A stretch of 64,000 nt of DNA. Origin: ATM1 sp003577165 (GTDB taxonomy: Bacteria > Armatimonadota > Fimbriimonadia > Fimbriimonadales > ATM1). Of the stretch, positions 7,954 through 16,157 are shown piece after piece. The stretch's first letter is position 1. The number at the start of each line of letters is the position of its first letter. The notes under the pieces were generated by a model. That model saw nothing but the letters and a program-made list of their open reading frames with translations, was not told the DNA's origin and searched no databases. Position numbers and translations under genes: made by a program. The DNA lies in NCBI GenBank assembly GCA_030263715.1, contig SZPM01000012.1, positions 1-64,000 on the forward strand. The letters are read 5' to 3'.

Positions 7954-9435
7954 ATGGCATCGCTTCAACTTCAGGAACGGCTATCGTTCGACGATGTCCT
8001 CCTCCTCCCGAAGCGGACCGAGGTCATGCCCCACGAGGTGGACACGGCGACCGAGTTAGTCCCCGGTGTCAAACTTCGAATTCCCTTCGTTTCCGCTCCC
8101 ATGGACACGGTTACGGAGGCGCGATTAGCGATCGCGATGGCCCGCGAGGGTGGCGTCGGCGTCATCCACCGCAACCTCTCCATCGGCGAACAGGCCGAGC
8201 AAGTGGACAGGGTGAAGCGATCGGAGCACGGCATCATTCACGATCCCATCAGCCTGCGTCCTGACCAAACGATCCAAGAGGCGCTCACAATCATGGAGCG
8301 CTATCACATCAGCGGTGTGCCAGTTACCGACGAATCCGGGAAGTTGGTTGGAATTCTCACGAACCGCGACATCCGTTTTGAGACTGAATTCAACCGCCCG
8401 ATTCGAGACAGGATGACGGCGGCGAACTTAGTGACAGGCCCCGTAGGAACGACTCTCGAACAGGCGCAAAGCAAACTGCAAGAGCACAGAATCGAGAAGT
8501 TGCCTCTCGTAGATGACGAGGGTCATCTCAAGGGACTGATTACGATCAAGGATATTCAGAAGGTCAAACAGTTCCCCTATGCGACGAAGGATGCGAAAGG
8601 GCGTCTCGTCGTCGGCGCCGCAATCGGCGCGCTCCGGGAGCCGTATGAGCGCGCCAAGGCCCTTCAGGATGCGGGCGCGGACTTCGTCGTCATCGATGCG
8701 GCGCATGGACACAGCCGCGGAGTGATGGAGTGTGTGAAACTGCTGAAGAGCAAACTCCCGGACCTTCGGGTCGTCGCAGGGAACGTCGTCGATAGAGCTG
8801 GAGTCTGCGAGTTAATCTCGTTGGGCGCCGACGCGCTGCGCGTGGGAATTGGAGCAGGTTCGATTTGTACGACTCGCGTGGTCGCCGGAGTCGGGGTGCC
8901 GCAGTTCTCGGCCGTTCTCGAGTGCGCGGAAGCAGCGAAAGATGCTGGAGTTCCGACAATCGCCGACGGAGGGATTCGTTCGAGCGGAGACATCGTCAAA
9001 GCGCTCGCCGCTGGGGCTTCGGCGGTGATGATGGGCAACATGCTCGCGGGTTGCGATGAGAGTCCGGGAGAAACGGAGATCTACCGCAACCGCGCTTACA
9101 AGGTCTATCGAGGCATGGGCTCGATCAGCGCGATGCGCAGGGGAAGCAGCGATCGCTATTTCGCAATGAAGGACAGCGGCAGCCTCGTGCCGGAGGGGGT
9201 CGAAGGCAGGGTCCCCTATCGGGGCCAACTCCACGACACCATCGCGCAACTGATCGGAGGCTTGCGATCCGGCATGGGTTATGTCGGCGCGAGCTCGCTC
9301 ACCGAACTCCGAGAGAAGGCGGAATTCGTGAAAATCACGAACGCGGGTTTGAGGGAGTCGCATCCACACGACGTTTGGATCACGAAAGAGCCACCGAACT
9401 ATACGAGCCCTTCCTTCGGGGGGGAATCGGATTAG
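7954..9435 (+). CDS. guaB: Inosine-5'-monophosphate dehydrogenase GuaB
   Basis: 493 residues, full length. The enzyme oxidises IMP to XMP with NAD, the committed step of GMP synthesis. The TIM barrel starts at LTFDDVLL-like LSFDDVLLLPK. A CBS pair (about 95-210) interrupts it, with GILTNRD and GLITIKD. The catalytic loop is GIGAGSICTTR with the active cysteine. IADGGIRSSGD and YRGMGSISAM are the phosphate-binding and flap regions. It has its own leaderless-looking promoter, separate from the preceding SDR gene. Confidence 0.98.
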   Translation: MASLQLQERLSFDDVLLLPKRTEVMPHEVDTATELVPGVKLRIPFVSAPMDTVTEARLAIAMAREGGVGVIHRNLSIGEQAEQVDRVKRSEHGIIHDPISLRPDQTIQEALTIMERYHISGVPVTDESGKLVGILTNRDIRFETEFNRPIRDRMTAANLVTGPVGTTLEQAQSKLQEHRIEKLPLVDDEGHLKGLITIKDIQKVKQFPYATKDAKGRLVVGAAIGALREPYERAKALQDAGADFVVIDAAHGHSRGVMECVKLLKSKLPDLRVVAGNVVDRAGVCELISLGADALRVGIGAGSICTTRVVAGVGVPQFSAVLECAEAAKDAGVPTIADGGIRSSGDIVKALAAGASAVMMGNMLAGCDESPGETEIYRNRAYKVYRGMGSISAMRRGSSDRYFAMKDSGSLVPEGVEGRVPYRGQLHDTIAQLIGGLRSGMGYVGASSLTELREKAEFVKITNAGLRESHPHDVWITKEPPNYTSPSFGGESD

Positions 9436-9548
9436 GTTAGCCAGAGCTGCAGGCTCAATCACCGGGTAAAGGCCTTCCGCCTCCGGCCCGATAATCACGA
9501 AGGTAATGGGCAGGGCGGAGCCACGTCCGCGCCCAGGGAGGAAAAAAA

Positions 9549-10205
9549 TTGGCTAACAAATTCGCGTTTCCCAAGTCGGAAGCAGGATTCAACAAGTGGT
9601 TCACGAGTTTTCATCGAACTTTCACCACTCATTCGAAGAAGCACAAGTTCAGCGCAAGCCAGATGAAGGCGTACAAGAGCGCCTGGAACAACTGGAACAA
9701 GTGGTACACGGCGTGGCAGAAGGCCCATGCTGCGGAGCGCAAAGCGTGGAAGCACGCGATGGAGAGCAGGTCTCAATTCGAGTCGTTCTTCCGCAAGTTC
9801 TTCGCGACAGCCGGTAAGAGCGCTTGGAACAGCGGCCAGTTCGCCAAGTGGGGCATTCCAGCCCACAAGAGCAACGGCACTTCGAAGAAGCGAACCTCTT
9901 CTCCGAACACCAACACCGCGACCCCGTGGATCAAGACCGAGTGGTCTCGCGGCAAGGTATTCGTCTGGGTCGGCTACGGTCGGACCTCGAAGTGGCCCAC
10001 CTGGGCGACGGGCGCGACCGTTCAGTTCCGCACTCCGGGCGGACGGTGGAAGAACCTCGCTAGCGGCAAGACGTGGCCGTTCACGCACGTCGTCGGCGCT
10101 TGGAAAGGCGGCCCGATCGAGTACCGCGCGGCGTTCACCTACGCTCGCGGCAAGACCGGCCCCTGGAGCAAGCCCTTCGCTTCCTCTTGGAAGAAGGCGG
10201 CTTAG
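9549..10205 (+). CDS. Tryptophan/lysine-rich basic protein of unknown function
   Basis: 218 residues; I do not recognise the family. It contains 18 Trp by count and very many Lys, so it is strongly basic and aromatic. The first ~115 residues are predicted helical with repeated F-x-K-W/F motifs (KWFTSFH, SAWNNWNKWYTAW, FFRKFF). A Ser/Thr/Asn linker follows. Residues ~125-218 look like a beta-sandwich, fibronectin-like domain (WSRGKVFVWVGY to GPWSKPF). There is no signal peptide. The TTG start is set by a strong GGGAGG ribosome site. An intrinsic terminator follows directly, so it is monocistronic and perhaps well expressed. A nucleic-acid or wall-polymer binder is only a guess. Confidence 0.7.
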   Translation: MANKFAFPKSEAGFNKWFTSFHRTFTTHSKKHKFSASQMKAYKSAWNNWNKWYTAWQKAHAAERKAWKHAMESRSQFESFFRKFFATAGKSAWNSGQFAKWGIPAHKSNGTSKKRTSSPNTNTATPWIKTEWSRGKVFVWVGYGRTSKWPTWATGATVQFRTPGGRWKNLASGKTWPFTHVVGAWKGGPIEYRAAFTYARGKTGPWSKPFASSWKKAA

Positions 10206-10226
10206 CGCCGACCTGTAAGCAGGTCT

Positions 10227-10260
10227 ACGGGCCCCGAAGGCGATTAGCCTCGGGGCCCGT
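10227..10260 (+). terminator. Intrinsic terminator after the Trp/Lys-rich gene
   Basis: A 13-bp stem (ACGGGCCCCGA-GG paired with CCTCGGGGCCCGT, one bulged A) closes a 7-base loop and is followed by a loose T-rich tail. It lies 22 bases after the stop codon. Confidence 0.8.
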
Positions 10261-10299
10261 TCGCTTTGTTTGGCCCGAGAGCAATCCGGCATCGGGATA

Positions 10300-12117
10300 A
10301 TGCTCGAAGTGACTTTGCTCGAGGCGCTCCGCGAAAGGGTGTTAGTCCTGGACGGGGCGATGGGCACTCAACTTACGGCGCTTGGCTACGAGGGGGCGCC
10401 CCTTGCCTTGGCCAATCTCGAACGGCCCGACATCGTCCGCCGAATTCACGACGACTACCTGACCGCCGGCGCGGACGTCATCGAGACGAACACGTTTTGG
10501 CTCAACTCGTTTCGGCTTTCGGAGATGGGATGCATCGCCGATCCAGTCGAGATCTGCGCGGCGGGAGCGCGCATCGCGCGCGAAGCCGCGGGCGATCGTT
10601 TCGTCTTGGGGAGCATCGGCCCGTGCGGAAAGCCCCTGATCCCTCTCGGCCCGATTGACCTGGAGGCCGCAAAGCGCGAGTTCGTCGTTCAAGCGGAGGC
10701 GCTGCTGTCCGGCGGGGTTGACGGCATTCTGTTGGAGTCGTTCAGCGATCTCGAGGAACTTCTCATCGCGATCCGCGTGGTGCGGCCGGTGTGCCAACTG
10801 CCGCTTTTCGCGACGAAGAGTTTCATCGAGGATGGGGAAACGCTTGCAGAGGGGTTTCCGCTGAGAGCGGCGCAGCGAATTCTAGACGCGGGAGCGGACG
10901 GAACCGGCGCAAACTGCGTCGTCGGACCTCAGAGAATGTTCGACATCGTGCGATGGATGGCGGAGGTTGGAGACGCGCCCATCATCGCGATGCCGACGCC
11001 TGGGATGCCTCAACTGGTGAAAGGCGAGCCGGTTTATGACGTGACGCCGGCGTATTTCGGGGAGGCGTGCGCGCGGCTTGCGGAGGCGGGAGCGAACATC
11101 ATCGGAGGCTGCTGCGGAACCACGCCGGAACACATCCGAGCGACGGTCGCGTCGCTAAGGGATCGAAGGCCGAGGAAGCGCGTGCATCAATTGACGGCGG
11201 AGGCCGAGAGCCGCCGTCCGATTCCGGAGAGCGAGCCAAGCCGGTTTTCACAGAAACTCGGCAAAGAGTTCGTCATCACCGTAGAACTCGACCTGCCGCG
11301 TGGACTCGACACCGACAAGGTGCTGCACAGTTCCGCTGTGCTGCATGAGCGAGGAGCAGACCTGATCGATATCAGCGATGGCGCACGCGCGCGACTGCGA
11401 ATGACTCCCGTCGCGATCTGCGCGCTGATACAGAACGCCGTCGGCATCGAAGCGATGATGCACGTCGCTTGTCGCGACAGGAACCTGCTCGCCCTGCAGG
11501 CCGACCTGCTGGGAGCGCACGCTCTCGGCATCCGAAACGTGCTCGCGGTCACTGGGGATCCCGCGAACATCGGGGACTTTCCGAGCGCGACCAGCGTGTT
11601 CGACATCGACTCCGTGGGATTGGTTCGCATTCTCTCAAGATTCAACGAAGGGCGAGATATGGCCGGGAACACGGTGGGGCGCAAGTGCGCATTCACCATC
11701 GCGATCGCCTTCAACCCGCTCGCCCGCGACATGGCATTGGAGACGGACCGGCTCACGCGGAAAGCGGACGCGGGTGCGCACGTGATCTACACCCAGCCGA
11801 TTTTTGAGAAGGCGCATCTGGATGCTGCGTGCGAGGCGGCGCGTCGAGTGGGGCTTCCAATCCTCATCGGCGTGATGCCGCTGCGAAACAGGAGGCATGC
11901 CGAGTTCATGCACAACGAGGTGCCCGGGATCGAGATTCCGGACTGGGTGCGTGCACGGATGGGCGAGGTGTCCGAGGAAGCGGCGCCCGAAGTTGGAATC
12001 GAAATCGCGCAGGAATTCGCTCAGTGTCTGCCGGGACGGGCGAACGGAATGTACGTAATGCCGCCCTTCGGGAACCCTACCGTCGCGATTCGCGTGATGG
12101 AAGCAATAGGAAGGTAG
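10300..12117 (+). CDS. Bifunctional homocysteine S-methyltransferase / methylenetetrahydrofolate reductase
   Basis: About 605 residues, organised like Bacillus YitJ. Residues 1-290 are a Hcy-methyltransferase barrel: LDGAMGTQL at the start, zinc cysteines in GANCVVGP and GGCCGTTPEH. Residues ~310-605 are a MetF-type FAD barrel that reduces methylene-THF to methyl-THF (VELDLPRGLD, LAVTGDP, VIYTQPIFEKAHLD). Together they could make methionine without cobalamin. The ATG at 10300 overlaps a GATAAT box (10296-10301). By the spacing rule seen elsewhere in the window, the GTG at 10309 is the more likely true start. xdhC follows four bases after the stop. Confidence 0.93.
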   Translation: MLEVTLLEALRERVLVLDGAMGTQLTALGYEGAPLALANLERPDIVRRIHDDYLTAGADVIETNTFWLNSFRLSEMGCIADPVEICAAGARIAREAAGDRFVLGSIGPCGKPLIPLGPIDLEAAKREFVVQAEALLSGGVDGILLESFSDLEELLIAIRVVRPVCQLPLFATKSFIEDGETLAEGFPLRAAQRILDAGADGTGANCVVGPQRMFDIVRWMAEVGDAPIIAMPTPGMPQLVKGEPVYDVTPAYFGEACARLAEAGANIIGGCCGTTPEHIRATVASLRDRRPRKRVHQLTAEAESRRPIPESEPSRFSQKLGKEFVITVELDLPRGLDTDKVLHSSAVLHERGADLIDISDGARARLRMTPVAICALIQNAVGIEAMMHVACRDRNLLALQADLLGAHALGIRNVLAVTGDPANIGDFPSATSVFDIDSVGLVRILSRFNEGRDMAGNTVGRKCAFTIAIAFNPLARDMALETDRLTRKADAGAHVIYTQPIFEKAHLDAACEAARRVGLPILIGVMPLRNRRHAEFMHNEVPGIEIPDWVRARMGEVSEEAAPEVGIEIAQEFAQCLPGRANGMYVMPPFGNPTVAIRVMEAIGR

Positions 12118-12121
12118 CGAT

Positions 12122-13144
12122 ATGCGCGACACGATGGCTCAAGCGGTCGAACTTGCGGAATCCGGCAAGCGGTTTTGCCTCGCCGTCGTGGTTGGCAAAA
12201 GCGGAAGCGCTCCGCAAATCCCCGGTGCGAAGGGGCTGTTTCTCGAGGACGGACAGGTCATCGGAACGATCGGGGGCGGGTGCTTGGAGATGGAAGCAAG
12301 GCGGCTGGGTCTGCTCGCGATTCACACCGGACAGCCCGCGGTCCATGAGTTTCGACTCAACGACGATTTCGGTTGGGACGACGGTTTGATCTGCGGTGGC
12401 CGCGTGGAAGTGCTCCTCGCGCCGCGTCCTGAAGACTACGTCGACGCGTTTCGCCAGGCGGTGCGTGATCGAGCGCGGGGAGTGCTTTGTTTCGACCTGG
12501 AATCGGGCAAGGCCATGTTCCATGCGGACGACACTCAGCAAGAACATGTCGACGGATTCGCGACGGCGCTTCGAACGAAGAGGCAGGTGCGAAGCGAGCA
12601 CCGATACGTCGAGCCGGTGCTCCCACCTGAGCGCCTCATCGTATTTGGCGCAGGGCACATCGGGCGACAAATCGCGCAACAGGGCTCCTTGCTCGGATTT
12701 CACGTGACGATCGTCGACGATCGCCCTGAGTTCGTGACGGAGGAGCGAGTTCCGTTCGCCCATGAGCGAGTGTGTGAAATTCCGCAGAGCTATGCGGCGA
12801 GCCTCGAGACTGACCAGGACACTTACGTGTGCTTAGTGACTCGTGGACATCGAAACGACGCGCGCTGCTTGCGGGAACTGATCGGCAAACCCGTCGCCTA
12901 CTTGGGGATGATCGGAAGCAAGCGGAAGAGGGAGGTCGTTCGGCAAGAGATGATCGCCGAGGGGTTGTGTTCCGAAGCGCAATTCGAGCGCGTGAAGTGC
13001 CCGATGGGCTTGGACGTCGGCGCCGAAACCGTGGACGAGATCGCGGTCAGCATCGCTGCAGAGCTGGTCCAGATTCGAGCGTCGAGAAGGGGGCCGATAC
13101 TTGCTCGCTGCACGCCGCGGGCAGTCGCCGCTACTTCAGATTGA
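12122..13144 (+). CDS. XdhC/CoxI family protein (molybdoenzyme maturation factor)
   Basis: 340 residues. The N-terminal XdhC_CoxI domain has GKSGSAPQIPGAKGLF and GTIGGGCLE; the C-terminal Rossmann domain has VFGAGHIGRQIA (about residues 180-190) and later YLGMIGSKRK. XdhC proteins bind molybdenum cofactor and help insert its sulfurated form into xanthine dehydrogenase-type enzymes. No such enzyme is encoded in this window, so its client must lie elsewhere. GGAAGG precedes the ATG. It is close enough to the methyltransferase/reductase gene to share its transcript, and overlaps the nitroreductase on the opposite strand by 14 bases. Confidence 0.9.
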   Translation: MRDTMAQAVELAESGKRFCLAVVVGKSGSAPQIPGAKGLFLEDGQVIGTIGGGCLEMEARRLGLLAIHTGQPAVHEFRLNDDFGWDDGLICGGRVEVLLAPRPEDYVDAFRQAVRDRARGVLCFDLESGKAMFHADDTQQEHVDGFATALRTKRQVRSEHRYVEPVLPPERLIVFGAGHIGRQIAQQGSLLGFHVTIVDDRPEFVTEERVPFAHERVCEIPQSYAASLETDQDTYVCLVTRGHRNDARCLRELIGKPVAYLGMIGSKRKREVVRQEMIAEGLCSEAQFERVKCPMGLDVGAETVDEIAVSIAAELVQIRASRRGPILARCTPRAVAATSD

Positions 13145-13928
13145 AGCCCTGCTTCCTCAGCCACTCCTGGATCACTTCTCGCCCCGTAAGAAGAGACGTT
13201 CGTCTTGCAGATCGCATAGACCATGTGAACTCCCCCTTCATTCCTTCCGACACATAGAAGTCGCGCATGCGTTCGTCGTACTCCGAGACTGAGACGTCCT
13301 TGTCGTAGCGTTCGCGAAACCAGATCGAACTTTGCGGAAGTCTGGGCTTGATCGGGAACGATGCGCCTTCTTCGGGCCAACCGATGCAGAGGCCAAAGAG
13401 CGCGAACACTCCGTCGGGCAGTTCGAGAAGTTCCTTCACGGCAGGGGGGTCGTTGCGCAGGGCGCCGATGTAGCAGATGCCGAGGCCGAGAGATTCGGCG
13501 GCGCAGACCATTCGTTCCGCGGCGAGAGCCGCGTCGATGGAAGCCATGACGAAGAACTCCATGAATCCGAGGCCTGAGGTGTCTTGCTCCACCCGCTTTC
13601 CGGCCTCGCGGAGCCTGTAGTGATCCGCGAGGAACGCGAAGAACCAAGCGGCCTCTCGTATCTGATGCTGATCCGCTGCGATCTTCGCGATCTGTTCGCG
13701 ACGCGCGGCGTCTTGGATCGAGACGATGGACCAGAGTTGAAGATTGCTGCTGGTCGCCGCGCTTTGGGCCGAGGCGACCAGTGCGGAGACCGTGCTTTCG
13801 GGAACGGGCTCCTTCGAGAACCGGCGAACGCTTCTGTGGGCGAGGAAGCGCGACAGTTCACGCATCTCCTCGATGGGCTTGGAGCCGTAGCGCCTCTCCC
13901 ACGCTTCTGCAAACGACTCGTCAAACAT
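13131..13928 (-). CDS. NfsA-type FMN nitroreductase / oxidoreductase
   Basis: 265 residues. RFLAHRSVRRFSKEPVPE at the N-terminus is the FMN-phosphate RSxRxF motif of the nitroreductase fold. AATSSNLQLWSIV holds the flavin-contact segment. AAESLGLGICYIGALRNDP and FALFGLCIGWPEE match the NfsA/FRP group, which uses NADPH to reduce nitro compounds, quinones or flavins in the cytoplasm. It is the last gene of a selA-HD-nitroreductase string: its ATG lies eight bases inside the end of the HD gene, indicating coupled translation. The substrate is unknown. Confidence 0.88.
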   Translation of the reverse strand: MFDESFAEAWERRYGSKPIEEMRELSRFLAHRSVRRFSKEPVPESTVSALVASAQSAATSSNLQLWSIVSIQDAARREQIAKIAADQHQIREAAWFFAFLADHYRLREAGKRVEQDTSGLGFMEFFVMASIDAALAAERMVCAAESLGLGICYIGALRNDPPAVKELLELPDGVFALFGLCIGWPEEGASFPIKPRLPQSSIWFRERYDKDVSVSEYDERMRDFYVSEGMKGEFTWSMRSARRTSLLTGREVIQEWLRKQGFNLK

Positions 13929-14463
13929 CGCGAATAGGCTGCAAGAGCGGTTGAACCCTGAGAAACGCCTCGACGACGGCGGCGTCGAATTGCCTTCCGG
14001 AGAGAGATCGGATCTCCTTCAACGCTTCATCTTCCGACTTTGCTGTTCTCCAGGGCTGGTCAGACGTGATGCAGTCGAACGCAGTGCAGAGCTGTATGAT
14101 CTTGGTCTCTAACGGCACGTCGCGTTCGCCTTGCGGATGATATTGTTGGCGAAGCCAGTATGTGATTTCGTCGCTGATCGGCCACTCGAAATCTCGTGCA
14201 GCGTCGCGAATCGAGGCGAGTTCCACTTCCGCGAGAGGGCGCGGCGCTTCTAAGAGGTCCGAAGGCAGGAGCGTCTTGTGCAAGTCGTGGAGCGCCGAAG
14301 CCGCTCTCAAGAGGACGAGACGGTCGTCTCGCAATCCGAGTTCAAATCCGACGGCGACGGACAGGGGGGCGACGCGTTCGCCGTGTCCGCGGCGCGACGG
14401 ATTGTGCGCTTCGAGACGCGCAAGTCCGGCTCGGACCGCGCGCTGAACCTCGGTTAGCTCCAT
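13921..14463 (-). CDS. Degenerate HD-domain (HD-GYP-like) protein
   Basis: 180 residues. The HD-domain layout is visible: GHGERVA (first His), ALHDLHKTLLP (HD pair plus the trailing Lys of HDxxK), and IIQLCTAFDCITSDQPWR, which matches the IxVxDAYDAMTSDRPYR block of HD-GYP proteins. The GYP motif and the HHE motif are absent; RQQYHP stands where HHE would be. Cyclic-di-GMP cleavage is therefore doubtful, and it may be a phosphohydrolase or a sensor. It overlaps selA upstream by 10 bases and the nitroreductase downstream by 8, so all three share one transcript. Confidence 0.75.
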   Translation of the reverse strand: MELTEVQRAVRAGLARLEAHNPSRRGHGERVAPLSVAVGFELGLRDDRLVLLRAASALHDLHKTLLPSDLLEAPRPLAEVELASIRDAARDFEWPISDEITYWLRQQYHPQGERDVPLETKIIQLCTAFDCITSDQPWRTAKSEDEALKEIRSLSGRQFDAAVVEAFLRVQPLLQPIRDV

Positions 14464-15797
14464 GCCTCCGCAACTGCGCGTTCGACGATTGGGATCTCTT
14501 CGGGTTCGACGGTTCGCATGTCAAGATGGTGAGCCCCCCCCTCTGTGTATCCGATGACGGGATGCGGGCCCAGTCGAAGTTTCTTGGCGAAATCGTCCAC
14601 GTGCTTGGCGCGGAGGGTGACTCTCCGGCTTGGGAGACGTACTCCAGGCAGAGAGCCCCCACCCGGCTCGCACCATCCCTCCGTCACTTCGGCGGCGACG
14701 CCGGCTCGCTTGAGTTTCTGAGCCAGTTTTGAGGCGAGGGAGCTGATTTCCGCTTCGGTTCGAGCGAGGTAGCGAATCGTCGGGATTTCAGATTCCCTTC
14801 CGGATTGATAGAGTTTCAGAGTTGCTTCGAGCGCGGCGCAGGTCACCTTGTCCACGCGGAGCACGCGAGCGAGGGGGTTTCTCGCGATTCGCGAGATGAG
14901 TTCGAGGTTTCCGAGAATGATGCCCGCTTGAGGTCCGCCGAGGAGTTTGTCTCCGCTCGCGGTGACGAGGTGCGCCCCCCCGCGAAGGGAGTCGATCAGG
15001 GTCGGTTCGTGCGGCAGACCAAACTTCGTTGTGTCGATCAGGCATCCGCTTCCGACGTCGTCGACGAGGGCGAGGCCATGTCGGGCCGCCACGTCGGCCA
15101 GTTCTTCCACCGTCGGCTCTTCGACGAAGCCAACGAGAGCGAAGTTGCTCGGATGGCACCGAAGGAGAACGGCAGTGTTCGTGCTGCAAGCCACTTCGTA
15201 GTCGGTCGTGCGCGTCTTGTTTGTGCACCCGACGTCCACGAGTGTCGCGCCTGCAGCGCGCACGACGTCGGGCATCCGGAACGATCCGCCGATCTCGACG
15301 CTCTGGCCTCGGGAAAGCAGCACCTCGCGGCCCTGCGCCAGTGTGTGGATCGCGAGGAGCACTGCCGCCGCGTTGTTGTTCACGACGTATGCGCTTTCGG
15401 CTCCCGTAAGGTCGCAAAGCAGTCTTCGAAGGGCCTTTTGTCGGTCGCCGCGAGTTCCCGACTCAAGGTCGATCTCCAGCGTCGTGTGTTCTCCAGCGGC
15501 GCGGGCCGCCGCTTCGGCCGCCGATTTGGCGAGCCGGGCACGGCCGAGTCCGGTGTTGAGGATCGTGCCTGTGGCGTTGACGGCGGATTGGAAAGACGGC
15601 TTCAGCAGGCTGGCAGCGCGCTCGGCGGCGATCTCGACGATCTCCTCGTCCTTTGGGGGCGCACCGTCGTTCTTCCTTAGCCGGTCGAGGGTCTCTCGGA
15701 CGGCCCGCAAGGCGATCGGGCGGGGGAGGTCCGTGAGAGCCGCGTGCTCCAGCAGAGCGTGAACGCTCGGAAGGCGACGCCGTTCGGATTGAGCCAC
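14454..15797 (-). CDS. selA: L-seryl-tRNA(Sec) selenium transferase SelA
   Basis: 447 residues. SelA is a PLP enzyme that converts Ser-tRNA(Sec) to Sec-tRNA(Sec) with selenophosphate. NATGTILNTGLGRARL and YVVNNNAAAVLLAI are family blocks. VDDVGSGCL carries the PLP-facing Asp, and SGDKLLGGPQAGI contains the Schiff-base lysine. The GTG at 15797 is chosen because TAGAAT ends seven bases upstream (leaderless pattern); the open frame further upstream runs across tatA. It shows that this genome invests in selenocysteine, which bears directly on the in-frame TGA gene at 50,054. selB, selC and selD are not in the window. Confidence 0.93.
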   Translation of the reverse strand: MAQSERRRLPSVHALLEHAALTDLPRPIALRAVRETLDRLRKNDGAPPKDEEIVEIAAERAASLLKPSFQSAVNATGTILNTGLGRARLAKSAAEAAARAAGEHTTLEIDLESGTRGDRQKALRRLLCDLTGAESAYVVNNNAAAVLLAIHTLAQGREVLLSRGQSVEIGGSFRMPDVVRAAGATLVDVGCTNKTRTTDYEVACSTNTAVLLRCHPSNFALVGFVEEPTVEELADVAARHGLALVDDVGSGCLIDTTKFGLPHEPTLIDSLRGGAHLVTASGDKLLGGPQAGIILGNLELISRIARNPLARVLRVDKVTCAALEATLKLYQSGRESEIPTIRYLARTEAEISSLASKLAQKLKRAGVAAEVTEGWCEPGGGSLPGVRLPSRRVTLRAKHVDDFAKKLRLGPHPVIGYTEGGAHHLDMRTVEPEEIPIVERAVAEAWS

Positions 15798-15881
15798 TGC
15801 GCCTATTCTACGTTGCTCCCCTGCAGGTTTTCCCTCGGCCCGGGGTGAGCGACCGCAGGGCCCGGCGCGTATAATGGGGAT
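15798..15881. promoter_or_regulatory. Divergent selA/tatA promoter region
   Basis: Two -10 boxes face outward. TATAAT (15870-15875, plus) ends six bases before the tatA GTG. TAGAAT (minus, 15810-15805) ends seven bases before the selA GTG. Both imply mRNAs starting at the start codon. Confidence 0.6.
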
Positions 15882-16136
15882 GTGAGTCTTCCTTGGAGCC
15901 CCCTCGACCAGCTCCTCGCCTTCAGCCTGGGCGGCCCGGAACTGATTGTCATCATCATCATCATCCTGCTCCTCTTTGGAGGAACGAAGATCCCGCAACT
16001 GATGCGCGGAGTCGGGCGAGGCATGGGTGAGTTCCAGAAGGGTGTCGAAGAAGGGAAGCACGCTCTCCAGAAATTCAAGGACGAAGCGAATCGCGCCGGA
16101 ACCTCGACTGAGGCTGACGAGACGAACAAAGAATAA
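15882..16136 (+). CDS. tatA: Twin-arginine translocase subunit TatA/TatE family
   Basis: 84 residues. Following a short N-terminal segment, a hydrophobic helix (ELIVIIIIILLLFGGTKIPQ) leads into the conserved LFGGTKIPQLMRGVG hinge, an amphipathic helix and an acidic/polar tail. This is TatA, the pore-forming component that exports folded proteins through the inner membrane. No tatB or tatC is adjacent. GTG start, leaderless promoter. The unknown gene downstream may be on the same transcript. Confidence 0.93.
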   Translation: MSLPWSPLDQLLAFSLGGPELIVIIIIILLLFGGTKIPQLMRGVGRGMGEFQKGVEEGKHALQKFKDEANRAGTSTEADETNKE

Positions 16137-16157
16137 GCCAGAAGGGGTGATGTTCGA

